DNA of 64,000 nucleotides from JANXLO01 sp038231295 (GTDB lineage Bacteria; Armatimonadota; Chthonomonadetes; Chthonomonadales; Chthonomonadaceae). Within the stretch, counting starts at the first letter, position 1; each line of letters begins with the position of its first letter. The notes below the pieces were generated by a model. It saw nothing but the letters and a program-made list of their open reading frames with translations, was not told the origin of the DNA and ran no database searches. Below are positions 49,454 through 57,166 of the stretch, piece by piece. The DNA is taken from NCBI GenBank assembly GCA_038231295.1, contig JBBRLP010000002.1:1-64000 (forward strand). Direction: 5' to 3'. The position numbers and the translations under genes were made by a program.

Positions 49454-50071
49454 ATGAAACTGATCCTGGGGCTGGGAAATCCGGGCGCGGAGTATGAGGG
49501 AACCCGGCATAACGTCGGGTTTGAAGTAGTGGAGAGACTGGCCGCCGCGCATGGTATCACGATCAGTAAGCGCAATTTCAAGAGCGTCTACGGGGAGGGT
49601 ATCATCCGGGGCGAGAAGACGCTGCTCGTCCGCCCGATGACCTTTATGAACCTGTCCGGAGAGGCTGTCGGGGCGATTATGCGGTTCTACAAACTGGAGC
49701 CTGCGGATGTCTGGGTCATTCTGGACGAAGTCGCGCTGCCGCCCGGCAAGATTCGGCTGCGCCCCAAAGGGTCCGCTGGAGGCCACAACGGTCTCTCCAA
49801 CATTATCACGATGCTGCACACACAGGAGATTCCGCGCCTGCGCCTGGGAGTAGGGGCCGCAAAATCGGGCGCGATGGTCGGTCACGTGCTGGGCAAGTTC
49901 CGCAAGGAGGAACTGCCGCTGATGGAAGAAGCCTATCAGCAGTCCGTAGAGGCGTTGGAGTGCGCGTTGGCGGAAGGATTCGAGATAGCGATGAATCGGT
50001 TCAACATCTCGGAGAAGCCCGAAAAGCCTCCGAAACCTACGGGGCCACCTGCTGAATCCGCTGCAAGTTGA
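49454..50071 (+). CDS. pth: Peptidyl-tRNA hydrolase
   Basis: The 205-residue protein has the Pth blocks MKLILGLGNPGAEYEGTRHNVGFEVV (split family pattern) with the catalytic His in TRHNVGF, FMNLSGEAV, the Asp in VILDEVALPPGKIRLR, and GSAGGHNGLSNI. It frees tRNA from peptidyl-tRNA. ATG 49454 follows the methylase stop by 10 bases. The C-terminal ~20 residues are a Pro/Lys-rich tail. Confidence 0.97.
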   Translation: MKLILGLGNPGAEYEGTRHNVGFEVVERLAAAHGITISKRNFKSVYGEGIIRGEKTLLVRPMTFMNLSGEAVGAIMRFYKLEPADVWVILDEVALPPGKIRLRPKGSAGGHNGLSNIITMLHTQEIPRLRLGVGAAKSGAMVGHVLGKFRKEELPLMEEAYQQSVEALECALAEGFEIAMNRFNISEKPEKPPKPTGPPAESAAS

Positions 50072-50096
50072 CAGGTCTATCGCGCCGTGATAGAAT
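50068..50096 (+). promoter_or_regulatory. Promoter of the NurA gene
   Basis: A perfect TTGACA (50068-50073) and TAGAAT (50091-50096) are 17 bases apart. The transcript would start near 50103, 30 bases before ATG 50133. The -35 box overlaps the last codons of pth. Confidence 0.8.
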
Positions 50097-50132
50097 GTTC
50101 AGAGCGGTAGAACGCGGGAAAGTCAGAGACCC

Positions 50133-51323
50133 ATGCTTGATTTCAGTCAGATTGCCACGCAGATAGGGACTTTCTCCAGCGAAAATGCGAATGTTAGGAA
50201 ACGGCTGGAGACTGCTCTAAAGGAAGCCTCGACGCGGATGCGTGGGGCTTCTGACGGATGGGAGGCGATCCAGACCCGGATTGCGGACAGCAAGACCTCC
50301 TGGCTGGTCGCGAAGTGGCGCGAGGCTCCCGATACCGTTGCCGCTCTGCCCTGTCATGCCGAAGCCTATACTGTCATCGCTGCCGATGGCTCGCAGATTG
50401 TCTCTGACCGACACGACATCGCCCTCTGTTATCTGCTGAATGTCGGCGTCATCGTTCTGCAATACGGCGAACTGGCCCACGCCGAACTTTTCTCGCAGGC
50501 GGCGCTGGCTCCGCCGGAAGACGACCCGGAAGAGGCCGCGCAGGGAGAACTCACGGCAATTGCAGGCAAACGCCTGGGTATCCGCCGTCAGATGGCGGAG
50601 TTCGCCGCGCTCGCCGAGCGGATTGAGGCGCAGGAGCTGGGGATGCCGACGCTGGCCCTGTTCGACGGCAGTCTCATTCTCTGGTCACTGGAGACGGAAC
50701 AGGACGCCTTCCGCAGTGAAATTCTGGAGGCGCTACGCGGACACCTGAAGACGGCGCGTGACCGCGCTGTACCGATTGTCGGCTATATCAGTCGGCCTGC
50801 CAGTCGGGATGTCGTCAATTCGCTGCGCGTCGCCGTCTGCCCCCATCTCAAAGCAAACTGCGACACCTACTGCACCAATCGCGCCCGTCCGAAACCCTAC
50901 TTCATCGCGCCCGACTGTGCGGGAACCGAAGGGGTACGGGACGCCGATCTGTTCGCGGAACTGCTCTGCGAAGGGGAGCGTTCAGCGGTGTTCGAGTCCG
51001 ATTCGCAGATACTGGCCGAGTATCAGGAACATTCCGTCTGTTTTTTCTATCTGCACGTTGGCGACGAGATCGCCCGATGCGAGATTCCCCGCTGGGTCGC
51101 GGACGATGCGGCGATGCTCGATTCCGTTCACGCGCTCTGCATCAATCAGGCGCGAAAAGGATTCGGCTATCCCGTCGCACTCGCGGAGGCGCACGAGCAG
51201 GCGATTGTCCGTAACGCCGAAAAAGACGCCTTTTTCCATCTGCTCGAAAGATCGTTCATTCGCTCAGGACAGCCGTCTGCCCGGACGCAGAAGGCGGTCT
51301 CCAAACGCGCTCGCCGCATCTGA
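50133..51323 (+). CDS. nurA: NurA-domain nuclease
   Basis: The 396-residue protein has the NurA catalytic signature: the metal-binding Asp in VIAADGSQIVSDRHD, the second in TLALFDGSLILWSLE, and a downstream FFYLHVGDEIARCEIPRW block. NurA is a 5'-3' nuclease working with the HerA ATPase in end resection in archaea and some bacteria. The first ~75 residues are helical and bacterial-specific. No herA gene is in the window. It ends with a basic tail (RTQKAVSKRARR). Confidence 0.9.
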   Translation: MLDFSQIATQIGTFSSENANVRKRLETALKEASTRMRGASDGWEAIQTRIADSKTSWLVAKWREAPDTVAALPCHAEAYTVIAADGSQIVSDRHDIALCYLLNVGVIVLQYGELAHAELFSQAALAPPEDDPEEAAQGELTAIAGKRLGIRRQMAEFAALAERIEAQELGMPTLALFDGSLILWSLETEQDAFRSEILEALRGHLKTARDRAVPIVGYISRPASRDVVNSLRVAVCPHLKANCDTYCTNRARPKPYFIAPDCAGTEGVRDADLFAELLCEGERSAVFESDSQILAEYQEHSVCFFYLHVGDEIARCEIPRWVADDAAMLDSVHALCINQARKGFGYPVALAEAHEQAIVRNAEKDAFFHLLERSFIRSGQPSARTQKAVSKRARRI

Positions 51324-51359
51324 TGGCCCGCGCCGCTTCTGACCAAAGGAGTACTTCTA

Positions 51360-52247
51360 ATGACACAACAGAATTCAACCCGACTCACACGTCGTGACCT
51401 GCTCCGCAATGCCGCGCTTGGGACGGCAGGACTGGCGCTGCTGCCGGAGATGGCGTTCGGTGGCCGCGCCCCGAACCCCTACAAACCCTTCCGCATGGCG
51501 ATACAGTCCTACACCCTGCGCGGCTACAAACTGGACGAAGCCCTGGAAAAGACAAAGGCGCTGGGCCTCAAATACTGGGAGGGTTGGGACGGGCATCTGC
51601 CCATCACGCAGGATGCCGGGCAGATCGCAGCCTACAAGCAGAAACTCGCGGCGTACGGAATCACGATGCCGACCTACGGCGTTGTGAGTTTCAACAACGA
51701 CGAAGCCGATGCCCGCAAGAAGTTCGAGTTTGCGAAGGCGATGGGCGTCAAAACGATGTCCGCCTATCCCGCCGCCGACTCCTTCGCCATGCTCGACAAA
51801 CTGGTAGACGAGTACAAGATCAACCTCGCCATCCACAACCACGGCCCCGGCGATAACCTGTATGACAAATTTCAGAAGGGTCTTGACGCCATTAAGGGCC
51901 ACAGTCCGCGTATTGGAGCCTGTATAGATACGGGCCACTATCTGCGCTCCGATGAGCGCCCGGAAGTCGCGGCGGATATGTTTGGGACTCGCGTCTACGG
52001 CGTTCATCTCAAGGATGTGAAAGTCGGGCCGGGTGACCAGAAGAGTTTCACGGAACTCGGTAAAGGCGGTCTGGACATGAATATTTTCCTCAAGGTACTC
52101 ATCAAGCACGGCTATCCGCAGCGCGGCCTGCTGTCGCTGGAGTACGAGGAGCATCCCGACAACCCGATTCCCTACATCGAAGAGTGTCTGAAAACGACAC
52201 GCAACAGCCTAGACACCATCAACAACTACACCCTCATCGGAAAGTAG
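51360..52247 (+). CDS. Tat-exported sugar phosphate isomerase/epimerase
   Basis: The 295-residue TIM-barrel protein starts with a Tat signal: LTRRDLLRNAALGTAGLALLPEMAFG, with the twin arginine in TRRDLL. The barrel has FRMAIQSYTLRGYKLDEALE, GLKYWEGWDGHL, AIHNHGP, GACIDTGHYLRS, GVHLKDV and LSLEYEEHP, giving the metal-ligand Glu/Asp/His set. Export is unusual for a sugar-phosphate enzyme and suggests a neutral sugar substrate. It is followed by an enolase-superfamily gene after 7 bases. Confidence 0.9.
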   Translation: MTQQNSTRLTRRDLLRNAALGTAGLALLPEMAFGGRAPNPYKPFRMAIQSYTLRGYKLDEALEKTKALGLKYWEGWDGHLPITQDAGQIAAYKQKLAAYGITMPTYGVVSFNNDEADARKKFEFAKAMGVKTMSAYPAADSFAMLDKLVDEYKINLAIHNHGPGDNLYDKFQKGLDAIKGHSPRIGACIDTGHYLRSDERPEVAADMFGTRVYGVHLKDVKVGPGDQKSFTELGKGGLDMNIFLKVLIKHGYPQRGLLSLEYEEHPDNPIPYIEECLKTTRNSLDTINNYTLIGK

Positions 52248-52254
52248 CCGTCTT

Positions 52255-53514
52255 ATGTCCTGCCGCATCACGGAAGTCGAGCGTATCGTCGTAGAGGTGC
52301 CGTTCACGCCCCGCTGCCAAGAGTGGAATGCACGGGAAGTCTGGCAGTGGCGCATCGTGGAGGTCATCCGGCTTGTCACGGACGCTCCCGATATCGTGGG
52401 GTACGGGGAGACCCTGCCGCACTATACCTGGGGGCGTGTCTCGGATGCGGCCATTGAGCGGGTAAAGGGCCGCAACCCTGCGGAACTGCTGGGAGACGAT
52501 ACCCTCGGCGCGGGATTGCAGATGGCCCTCTACGATGCGGTGGGCAAGATGCTCGAAGTTCCGGCCTACCGCCTGTTCAATCTGCCGCGTGTGCGCGAAT
52601 GGTGTCCGCTGTCGTGGTGGAACATAGATATGCCGCCGGAAGCGTTCGCGGAGGAAGCGAAAGAAGCCCTGGCGGCAGGCTACACCTCCTACAAGATCAA
52701 AGCGCGGCCCTGGTGGGATGTCTACGCGCAGGTAGAGGCGATCAGCGCCGTGACGCCACCCCATTTCCGGCTCGATCTCGACTGGAACAATATGCTCCTC
52801 AACGCCGGGAATGCCGCCCCGGTGCTGACGGAACTGGACAAATACGAGCGCGTGGCGATCTACGAATCCCCGATTATGCAGCGCGACGTGGAGGGGCATC
52901 GCCAGCTTCGGCAGAAAACGACGCGCCCGCTCTCACTCCACTTCGGGGAGCCTCCGTTCCCGACCGTGATCCGCGACGAGGTCTGCGACGGGTTTGTGGT
53001 CGGAGGCGGAGCGGCGAGCATTCTGCGGCAAGGAACGCTGTCTGCCGCCTTTGAGAAGCCGTTCTGGCTTCAGATGGTCGGGACAGGATTAACGACCGCC
53101 ATGTGCCTCCATCTCGGAGCCGTCCTGCCGTTCGCGCAGTGGCCCGCCGTCAACTGTCTCAACAACTATGCGGACGATCTGCTCAATGAACCACTGACCA
53201 TTCGTGGCGGTTTCGCGAAAGTCCCGGAGGCGCCCGGCCTGGGAATTTCGGTGGACGAAGAATCCCTCACGCGCTATCGTATGGAACCGCCGTTCGAGTA
53301 TCCCAAACCGCGCCTGCTGCTCTCTGTTGTCTGGCCCGGTGGAAGAGTGGTCCACTACGCCAGTATGCTACAGTGCTGGGACGACTGCATGGTCGGCAAC
53401 CAGCCCGTGCAGGAGCGCGGTGTACGGATGGAAGTTCACCCAGACGACGGCTCCAGCGAGTGGGCGGAACTTTATGCCCGCACGGAGATAGCCCCGGTTC
53501 GTGACCAACGTTAA
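52255..53514 (+). CDS. Enolase-superfamily protein (mandelate racemase/muconate lactonizing type)
   Basis: The 419-residue protein has the N-terminal capping domain and the (beta/alpha)7-beta barrel with the Lys pair in SYKIKARPWW, the metal ligand Asp in RLDLDWNNML and Glu in YESPIMQRD; the third ligand region is LSLHFGEPP. It lacks an obvious His-Asp dyad, so it is not clearly a racemase or dehydratase. Its neighbours (Tat isomerase, hydrolase, creatininase family) suggest a small catabolic pathway. Confidence 0.85.
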   Translation: MSCRITEVERIVVEVPFTPRCQEWNAREVWQWRIVEVIRLVTDAPDIVGYGETLPHYTWGRVSDAAIERVKGRNPAELLGDDTLGAGLQMALYDAVGKMLEVPAYRLFNLPRVREWCPLSWWNIDMPPEAFAEEAKEALAAGYTSYKIKARPWWDVYAQVEAISAVTPPHFRLDLDWNNMLLNAGNAAPVLTELDKYERVAIYESPIMQRDVEGHRQLRQKTTRPLSLHFGEPPFPTVIRDEVCDGFVVGGGAASILRQGTLSAAFEKPFWLQMVGTGLTTAMCLHLGAVLPFAQWPAVNCLNNYADDLLNEPLTIRGGFAKVPEAPGLGISVDEESLTRYRMEPPFEYPKPRLLLSVVWPGGRVVHYASMLQCWDDCMVGNQPVQERGVRMEVHPDDGSSEWAELYARTEIAPVRDQR

Positions 53515-53542
53515 AACGCCCGCCCGGAGATGCTTTTCCGCC

Positions 53543-54595
53543 ATGAAATCCACTAGACCGCTACTGACGTTCTTGCTGCTCGTGCTGTCCTGGAATCTGA
53601 GTAGTTCGGCGAAGGCGCAGGCGTTCGATGAAGACCATAAAGAGAGTATCAACGGCACGACACTGCATTTTCGGGTGCGCGGGACATTGAGAGAAAATCC
53701 CTACCTGCTGATTCTGCATGGCGGGCCGGGCTTTTCGGCGCACATGTTCTACCCCTGGGGGCCGAGCCTCGAAAAGTTTGTCAATGTCGTCTATCTCGAC
53801 CAGAGGGGCAGCGGAGAGTCGGCGCGGATCAAGTTCTCCAGTCTCGAAAATCCCCCCCCGGAAGAGGTAAAGGACTACACGATTCCCAACCTACTCAAAG
53901 ACATCGAAGGCGTTCGGGAGTTTCTGAAGGTCAAGCAGTGGTTTGTGCTGGGCCATTCGTGGGGCGGAATGCTCGGGCTGGAGTATGTCACTGCCTATCC
54001 CACGAAAGTCCTGGGCTATGTCCACATGGACGGGCTATTGTCGCAGCCGATGGCGCAGGACGCCGTTCTTGACCACGCGCAGGCGAAATTCGAAGCCGAT
54101 GCGAAGGAGGACGGCACGACGAAGGCGAGTCGTGCGAAGGCGATGCTGCCGGAAGTAAAGAAAATTCGCGAACTCAAACCTGGTGTGGATCGCATGGCCG
54201 CCGTGTTCCAGCTTATTTATATGTTGTTTAGCGAACTCTACTATGCGAAACCCGCCGCGATGCCAGCGTATAATCAGCGCGTCGCCGATAGCGTGAAACT
54301 GTACGGTGTGCCGCGCACAGCGTTAAGCGCGACGGAACCGGCCCACGCGCTGATTCAAACGGAGCATTATGCGTCACGAGACGATACGCCGCTTCTCGAT
54401 AAAGTCAGCGTACCCACGCTGATCGTGAACGGCAAACAGGACGGCCTCATCACACCGGCGATGGCGGAACTGGCGCACAAACACATCAAAAATTCCCAGA
54501 TCCTCATCCTGGACGGGAGCGGACATTTTCCCTTCATCGAACAGCCGGAGAAGACAGCGGACGCCATCCGCACCTTCGTCATGGCCCATAAGTAG
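53543..54595 (+). CDS. Secreted proline iminopeptidase-like alpha/beta hydrolase
   Basis: The 350-residue protein starts at ATG 53543 with a Sec signal peptide (RPLLTFLLLVLSWNLSSSAKA). It has the oxyanion LILHGGPGFSAHMF, typical of prolyl aminopeptidases, the nucleophile elbow GHSWGGMLG, the acid NGKQDGL and His in SGHFPFIEQPE. A GTG start at 53501 would overlap the previous gene by 14 bases and would bury the signal peptide. Substrate is unknown: peptide or ester. Confidence 0.88.
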   Translation: MKSTRPLLTFLLLVLSWNLSSSAKAQAFDEDHKESINGTTLHFRVRGTLRENPYLLILHGGPGFSAHMFYPWGPSLEKFVNVVYLDQRGSGESARIKFSSLENPPPEEVKDYTIPNLLKDIEGVREFLKVKQWFVLGHSWGGMLGLEYVTAYPTKVLGYVHMDGLLSQPMAQDAVLDHAQAKFEADAKEDGTTKASRAKAMLPEVKKIRELKPGVDRMAAVFQLIYMLFSELYYAKPAAMPAYNQRVADSVKLYGVPRTALSATEPAHALIQTEHYASRDDTPLLDKVSVPTLIVNGKQDGLITPAMAELAHKHIKNSQILILDGSGHFPFIEQPEKTADAIRTFVMAHK

Positions 54596-54618
54596 CAGCG
54601 AAACGGAGACAAAGAACG

Positions 54619-55398
54619 GTGCATTACGGGGAAAAAATCTGGACGGAGACGGCGGGACAGACGGACAGGGTTGTGGTCGTTCCCATCGCCTCGCTGGAGC
54701 AGCACGGGCATCACCTTCCGATGCTGACGGACAGCATGATCGGCGCGGAAATTGCGCGGCTGGCGGAAGCGGAACTCGGAGAGGTCGCCCTGTTCACTCC
54801 GACGCTGTGGGTCGGCGCTTCCGACCATCATCTGGGGTTTGCCGGAACTATCAGCCTTAGCAACGACACCTATATCACGGTTCTCGTTGAAATTCTGGAG
54901 AGTCTCATCAGCGCGGGCTATCGCCGCATACTCCTTTTGAACTCACATGGTGGCAACATCACGCCGGGGCGTATGGCTCTCTACAACGTGCAGTTGCGCC
55001 ATCGGGACAAGGAGAATCTCTGGCTGTCGCTCGCTACCTGGTTCACGCTGGCCGCGCCGCAGATCGCCTCGCTGGATGTTTTAGAACAGAAGGCGGTCAC
55101 CCATGCGTGCGAACTGGAAACCAGTATGATCCTGCATCTGCGTCCCGAACTCGTGAAGCTGGAATCGGCCACCGGTACTACCATTCCCTGCGAATCGGCT
55201 TTTTATGTTCCTGACTTTGCGGCTCCGAGTCGCGTAGATGTCGCTCGCGCCTTCGATCAGTTGAGCGTCACGGGGGCGTTCGGGCATCCCGAAGTGGCGA
55301 CTGCCGAGAAAGGCGCTCTGCTGTTCGAGACGGCGGTGAAAGAGGTCGTGGCTTTTGTCCGGGAGTACGCGCACTGGAAGGTGCTGGACCCGCACTGA
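54619..55398 (+). CDS. Creatininase-family amidohydrolase
   Basis: The 259-residue enzyme (GTG start) has the metal-binding signature: PIASLEQHGHHLPMLTD with the Glu and His ligands, the NSHGGN motif, and CELETSMILHLRPEL near the end. Family members hydrolyse creatinine, formamide-type rings (MftE) or other cyclic amides. It is 24 bases after the hydrolase stop, in the 51360-55398 run. Confidence 0.9.
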   Translation: MHYGEKIWTETAGQTDRVVVVPIASLEQHGHHLPMLTDSMIGAEIARLAEAELGEVALFTPTLWVGASDHHLGFAGTISLSNDTYITVLVEILESLISAGYRRILLLNSHGGNITPGRMALYNVQLRHRDKENLWLSLATWFTLAAPQIASLDVLEQKAVTHACELETSMILHLRPELVKLESATGTTIPCESAFYVPDFAAPSRVDVARAFDQLSVTGAFGHPEVATAEKGALLFETAVKEVVAFVREYAHWKVLDPH

Positions 55399-55409
55399 AG
55401 GAGAGACAG

Positions 55410-55703
55410 ATGCAGATGGGAAACGCGAGTTTTGAGGGGAGCGGGTGCGCGGCACGGGAGAACTCATCTGTGCCCTCCCGCCTGAATCACTACCTGAACG
55501 CGAAGGTCATGGTATACTACACCTCACAGTCCCCTTATACCGACACGGGACACATCACCTATCTAGATACGCATTGGATCGAATTAACGAAAGAGAACGG
55601 CGAACGCCTGCTTGTGCCTACGGCTGCCGTCCGCATTTTGAAACTGCTGGAGTCTCCTCGCGGTACCGACGATTCGGCGACCCTGTTGCGCCCGGTTGAG
55701 TGA
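55410..55703 (+). CDS. Small protein with Sm/LSm-like pattern
   Basis: The 97-residue protein has SD ggag 6 bases before ATG, 12 bases after the creatininase stop. After a ~28-residue variable N-terminus the core alternates strands as in an Sm-like or SH3-like barrel (LNAKVMVYYTSQSPY, TGHITYLDTHWIELTKENG, RLLVPTAAVRILKLLE). The resemblance is by eye and could be wrong. It is probably an RNA-binding or adaptor protein if real. Confidence 0.55.
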   Translation: MQMGNASFEGSGCAARENSSVPSRLNHYLNAKVMVYYTSQSPYTDTGHITYLDTHWIELTKENGERLLVPTAAVRILKLLESPRGTDDSATLLRPVE

Positions 55704-55732
55704 CCAACTCCCCTAGAAGTGAGTAGAGTGAA

Positions 55733-56353
55733 ATGACAGAACGAAGACAGGGCGGCAAAAGCCGCAAACGACCCACCTCCCGTCCCTCGCATCCTGGCTT
55801 TGCCACCGGACGCCAGGCGTCCGCAGCCCGCACCTATCCCGCTCGGAATACCTTCGAGATCATTGAGCGCGAAGCGCCGAAGGCTGTGCCCGCTCCCGCT
55901 GCGCCCGCACCCTTCCGCATCGTCATCGCCGTGCATCGCCCACGCTACCGGGGGCGATGCGAACGAGCGGCGGCTCTGACCGGGTGGGAGGTGACGTCGC
56001 TGCTCAACCGACAGGACCCGGTCGGACTGGTGCAGAAGAAACCCGGCCCGCCTGATCTGCTGATACTTTCGGGTGATTTCGGACGCCAGAAAGACTATGC
56101 CATTTTTCGTGCTGTGCAGTCCCTGCGCGAGAAGGGGATGCGAATCGTCGGTCTGGTAGAGGACTGCGAGACCGCACCGGAAGGCTTCCCCGAATCTGCT
56201 CCGGCAGATGTCTGCGATGTCTGTCTCGTCCCGCCCTATACCGCCGCCGCACTGCGTGCTCTCTTCTCGCAACTTTACGAAGAGATGCGCGGCAAACCCG
56301 CTCCGCCCCCACTCAAGGCGGCTCGGCCTGACGAAGAGGAAAATGAGGAATAG
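55733..56353 (+). CDS. Protein with a receiver-like (pseudo-receiver) domain
   Basis: The 206-residue protein has a basic, Pro/Arg-rich disordered N-terminus (~60 residues) and a Rossmann-like domain at ~62-185 (RIVIAVHRPRYRGRCER, DLLILSGDFGRQKDY, MRIVGLVEDCET, VCLVPPYTAAALRALF). The alternating strand/helix layout is like a response-regulator receiver, but the usual acidic pair and invariant Lys are not evident. It ends with an acidic tail. No DNA-binding domain is present. Confidence 0.6.
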   Translation: MTERRQGGKSRKRPTSRPSHPGFATGRQASAARTYPARNTFEIIEREAPKAVPAPAAPAPFRIVIAVHRPRYRGRCERAAALTGWEVTSLLNRQDPVGLVQKKPGPPDLLILSGDFGRQKDYAIFRAVQSLREKGMRIVGLVEDCETAPEGFPESAPADVCDVCLVPPYTAAALRALFSQLYEEMRGKPAPPPLKAARPDEEENEE

Positions 56354-56405
56354 GGTTGAGAGGAGACTATGCTACTGGATAGTCTTGCAGCAGAACCGAT
56401 TCAAG

Positions 56406-56441
56406 GCGGGTTGTGTGTCCGCAGGCGGACACACAACCCGC
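56406..56441. repeat. 17-base perfect hairpin upstream of pyrE
   Basis: Arms 56406-56422 and 56425-56441 (gcgggttgtgtgtccgc) are perfect complements around a 2-base centre. It lies 74 bases before the pyrE start. A weaker ccccggaat/attccgaagggg arm pair follows. No T-run follows, so it is a transcribed leader structure or an extragenic palindrome rather than a terminator. Confidence 0.75.
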
Positions 56442-56514
56442 TGGCCCATAGCCCCGGAATTCATTCCGAAGGGGGCTTCAGAGCGAGAACTGAATCTATA
56501 GGGAGTGTATAGCG

Positions 56515-57090
56515 GTGTTGAGTCAAGAGGATGTACGGGCGATATTTCTGGAAGCGGGAGCGCTGCTCAACGGGCATTTCCGGCTGACGTCGGGACGGCA
56601 CAGTGAGGAGTACTGGGAAAAGTTCTGGGTACTCCAGTGGCCGAATCACGTTCAGACGTTGTGCGCGGAGATTGTCCGTAGATATCGTGATGAGAACATC
56701 GAGGTAGTTCTTGGCCCGACGACCGGCGGGATACTGCTGGCCTTCGAGGTCGCACGGCAGCTCGGAGTACGGGCGTTGTACGCGGAGATGGAGGAGGGGC
56801 AGCGCACCCTGCGTCGTGGCCTCCAACTGGAAGCGGGAACCCGCACTTTGATCGTAGATGATGTGATGACGAGCGGCGGTTCGGTGAAGGAGTGTCTTGA
56901 TCTGGCAAAGCGCCATGAGGCGCTTGTTGTTGGCGCGGCGGTGCTGGTGGATCGCAGCGGGGGAACGACCGATCTGGGATGCCGATTGGAAAGCCTTCTG
57001 ACGGTTCAGGCGGAGACATTCGATCCCGACTCCTGCCCGCTCTGTAAACAAGGGCTTCCCCTTCGCAAGCCCGGAAGTCGTGCTATCTAA
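56515..57090 (+). CDS. pyrE: Orotate phosphoribosyltransferase
   Basis: The 191-residue enzyme converts orotate and PRPP to OMP. It has HFRLTSGRHSEEYWEKF, VVLGPTTGGILLAFEVAR, the PRPP-binding loop LIVDDVMTSGGSVKE, and Cys residues in CPLCKQG near the end that are common in shorter PyrE/PyrE-like enzymes. Start is GTG with SD gggag 9 bases upstream. It is monocistronic, ended by a strong terminator. Confidence 0.96.
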   Translation: MLSQEDVRAIFLEAGALLNGHFRLTSGRHSEEYWEKFWVLQWPNHVQTLCAEIVRRYRDENIEVVLGPTTGGILLAFEVARQLGVRALYAEMEEGQRTLRRGLQLEAGTRTLIVDDVMTSGGSVKECLDLAKRHEALVVGAAVLVDRSGGTTDLGCRLESLLTVQAETFDPDSCPLCKQGLPLRKPGSRAI

Positions 57091-57119
57091 CGAAGACAGA
57101 GTTGAAGACGTACAAATAG

Positions 57120-57159
57120 AAACTCCCTCCCGATGCTTCTGCGCCGGGAGGGAGTTTTT
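57120..57159. terminator. Bidirectional terminator between pyrE and pilQ
   Basis: Thirteen-base arms (aaactccctcccg, 57120-57132, with 57145-57157) and a 12-base loop are followed by T's on both strands. It lies 30 bases past the pyrE stop and 8 bases past the convergent secretin stop, so it serves both. Confidence 0.88.
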
Positions 57160-57166
57160 ATGTTCG

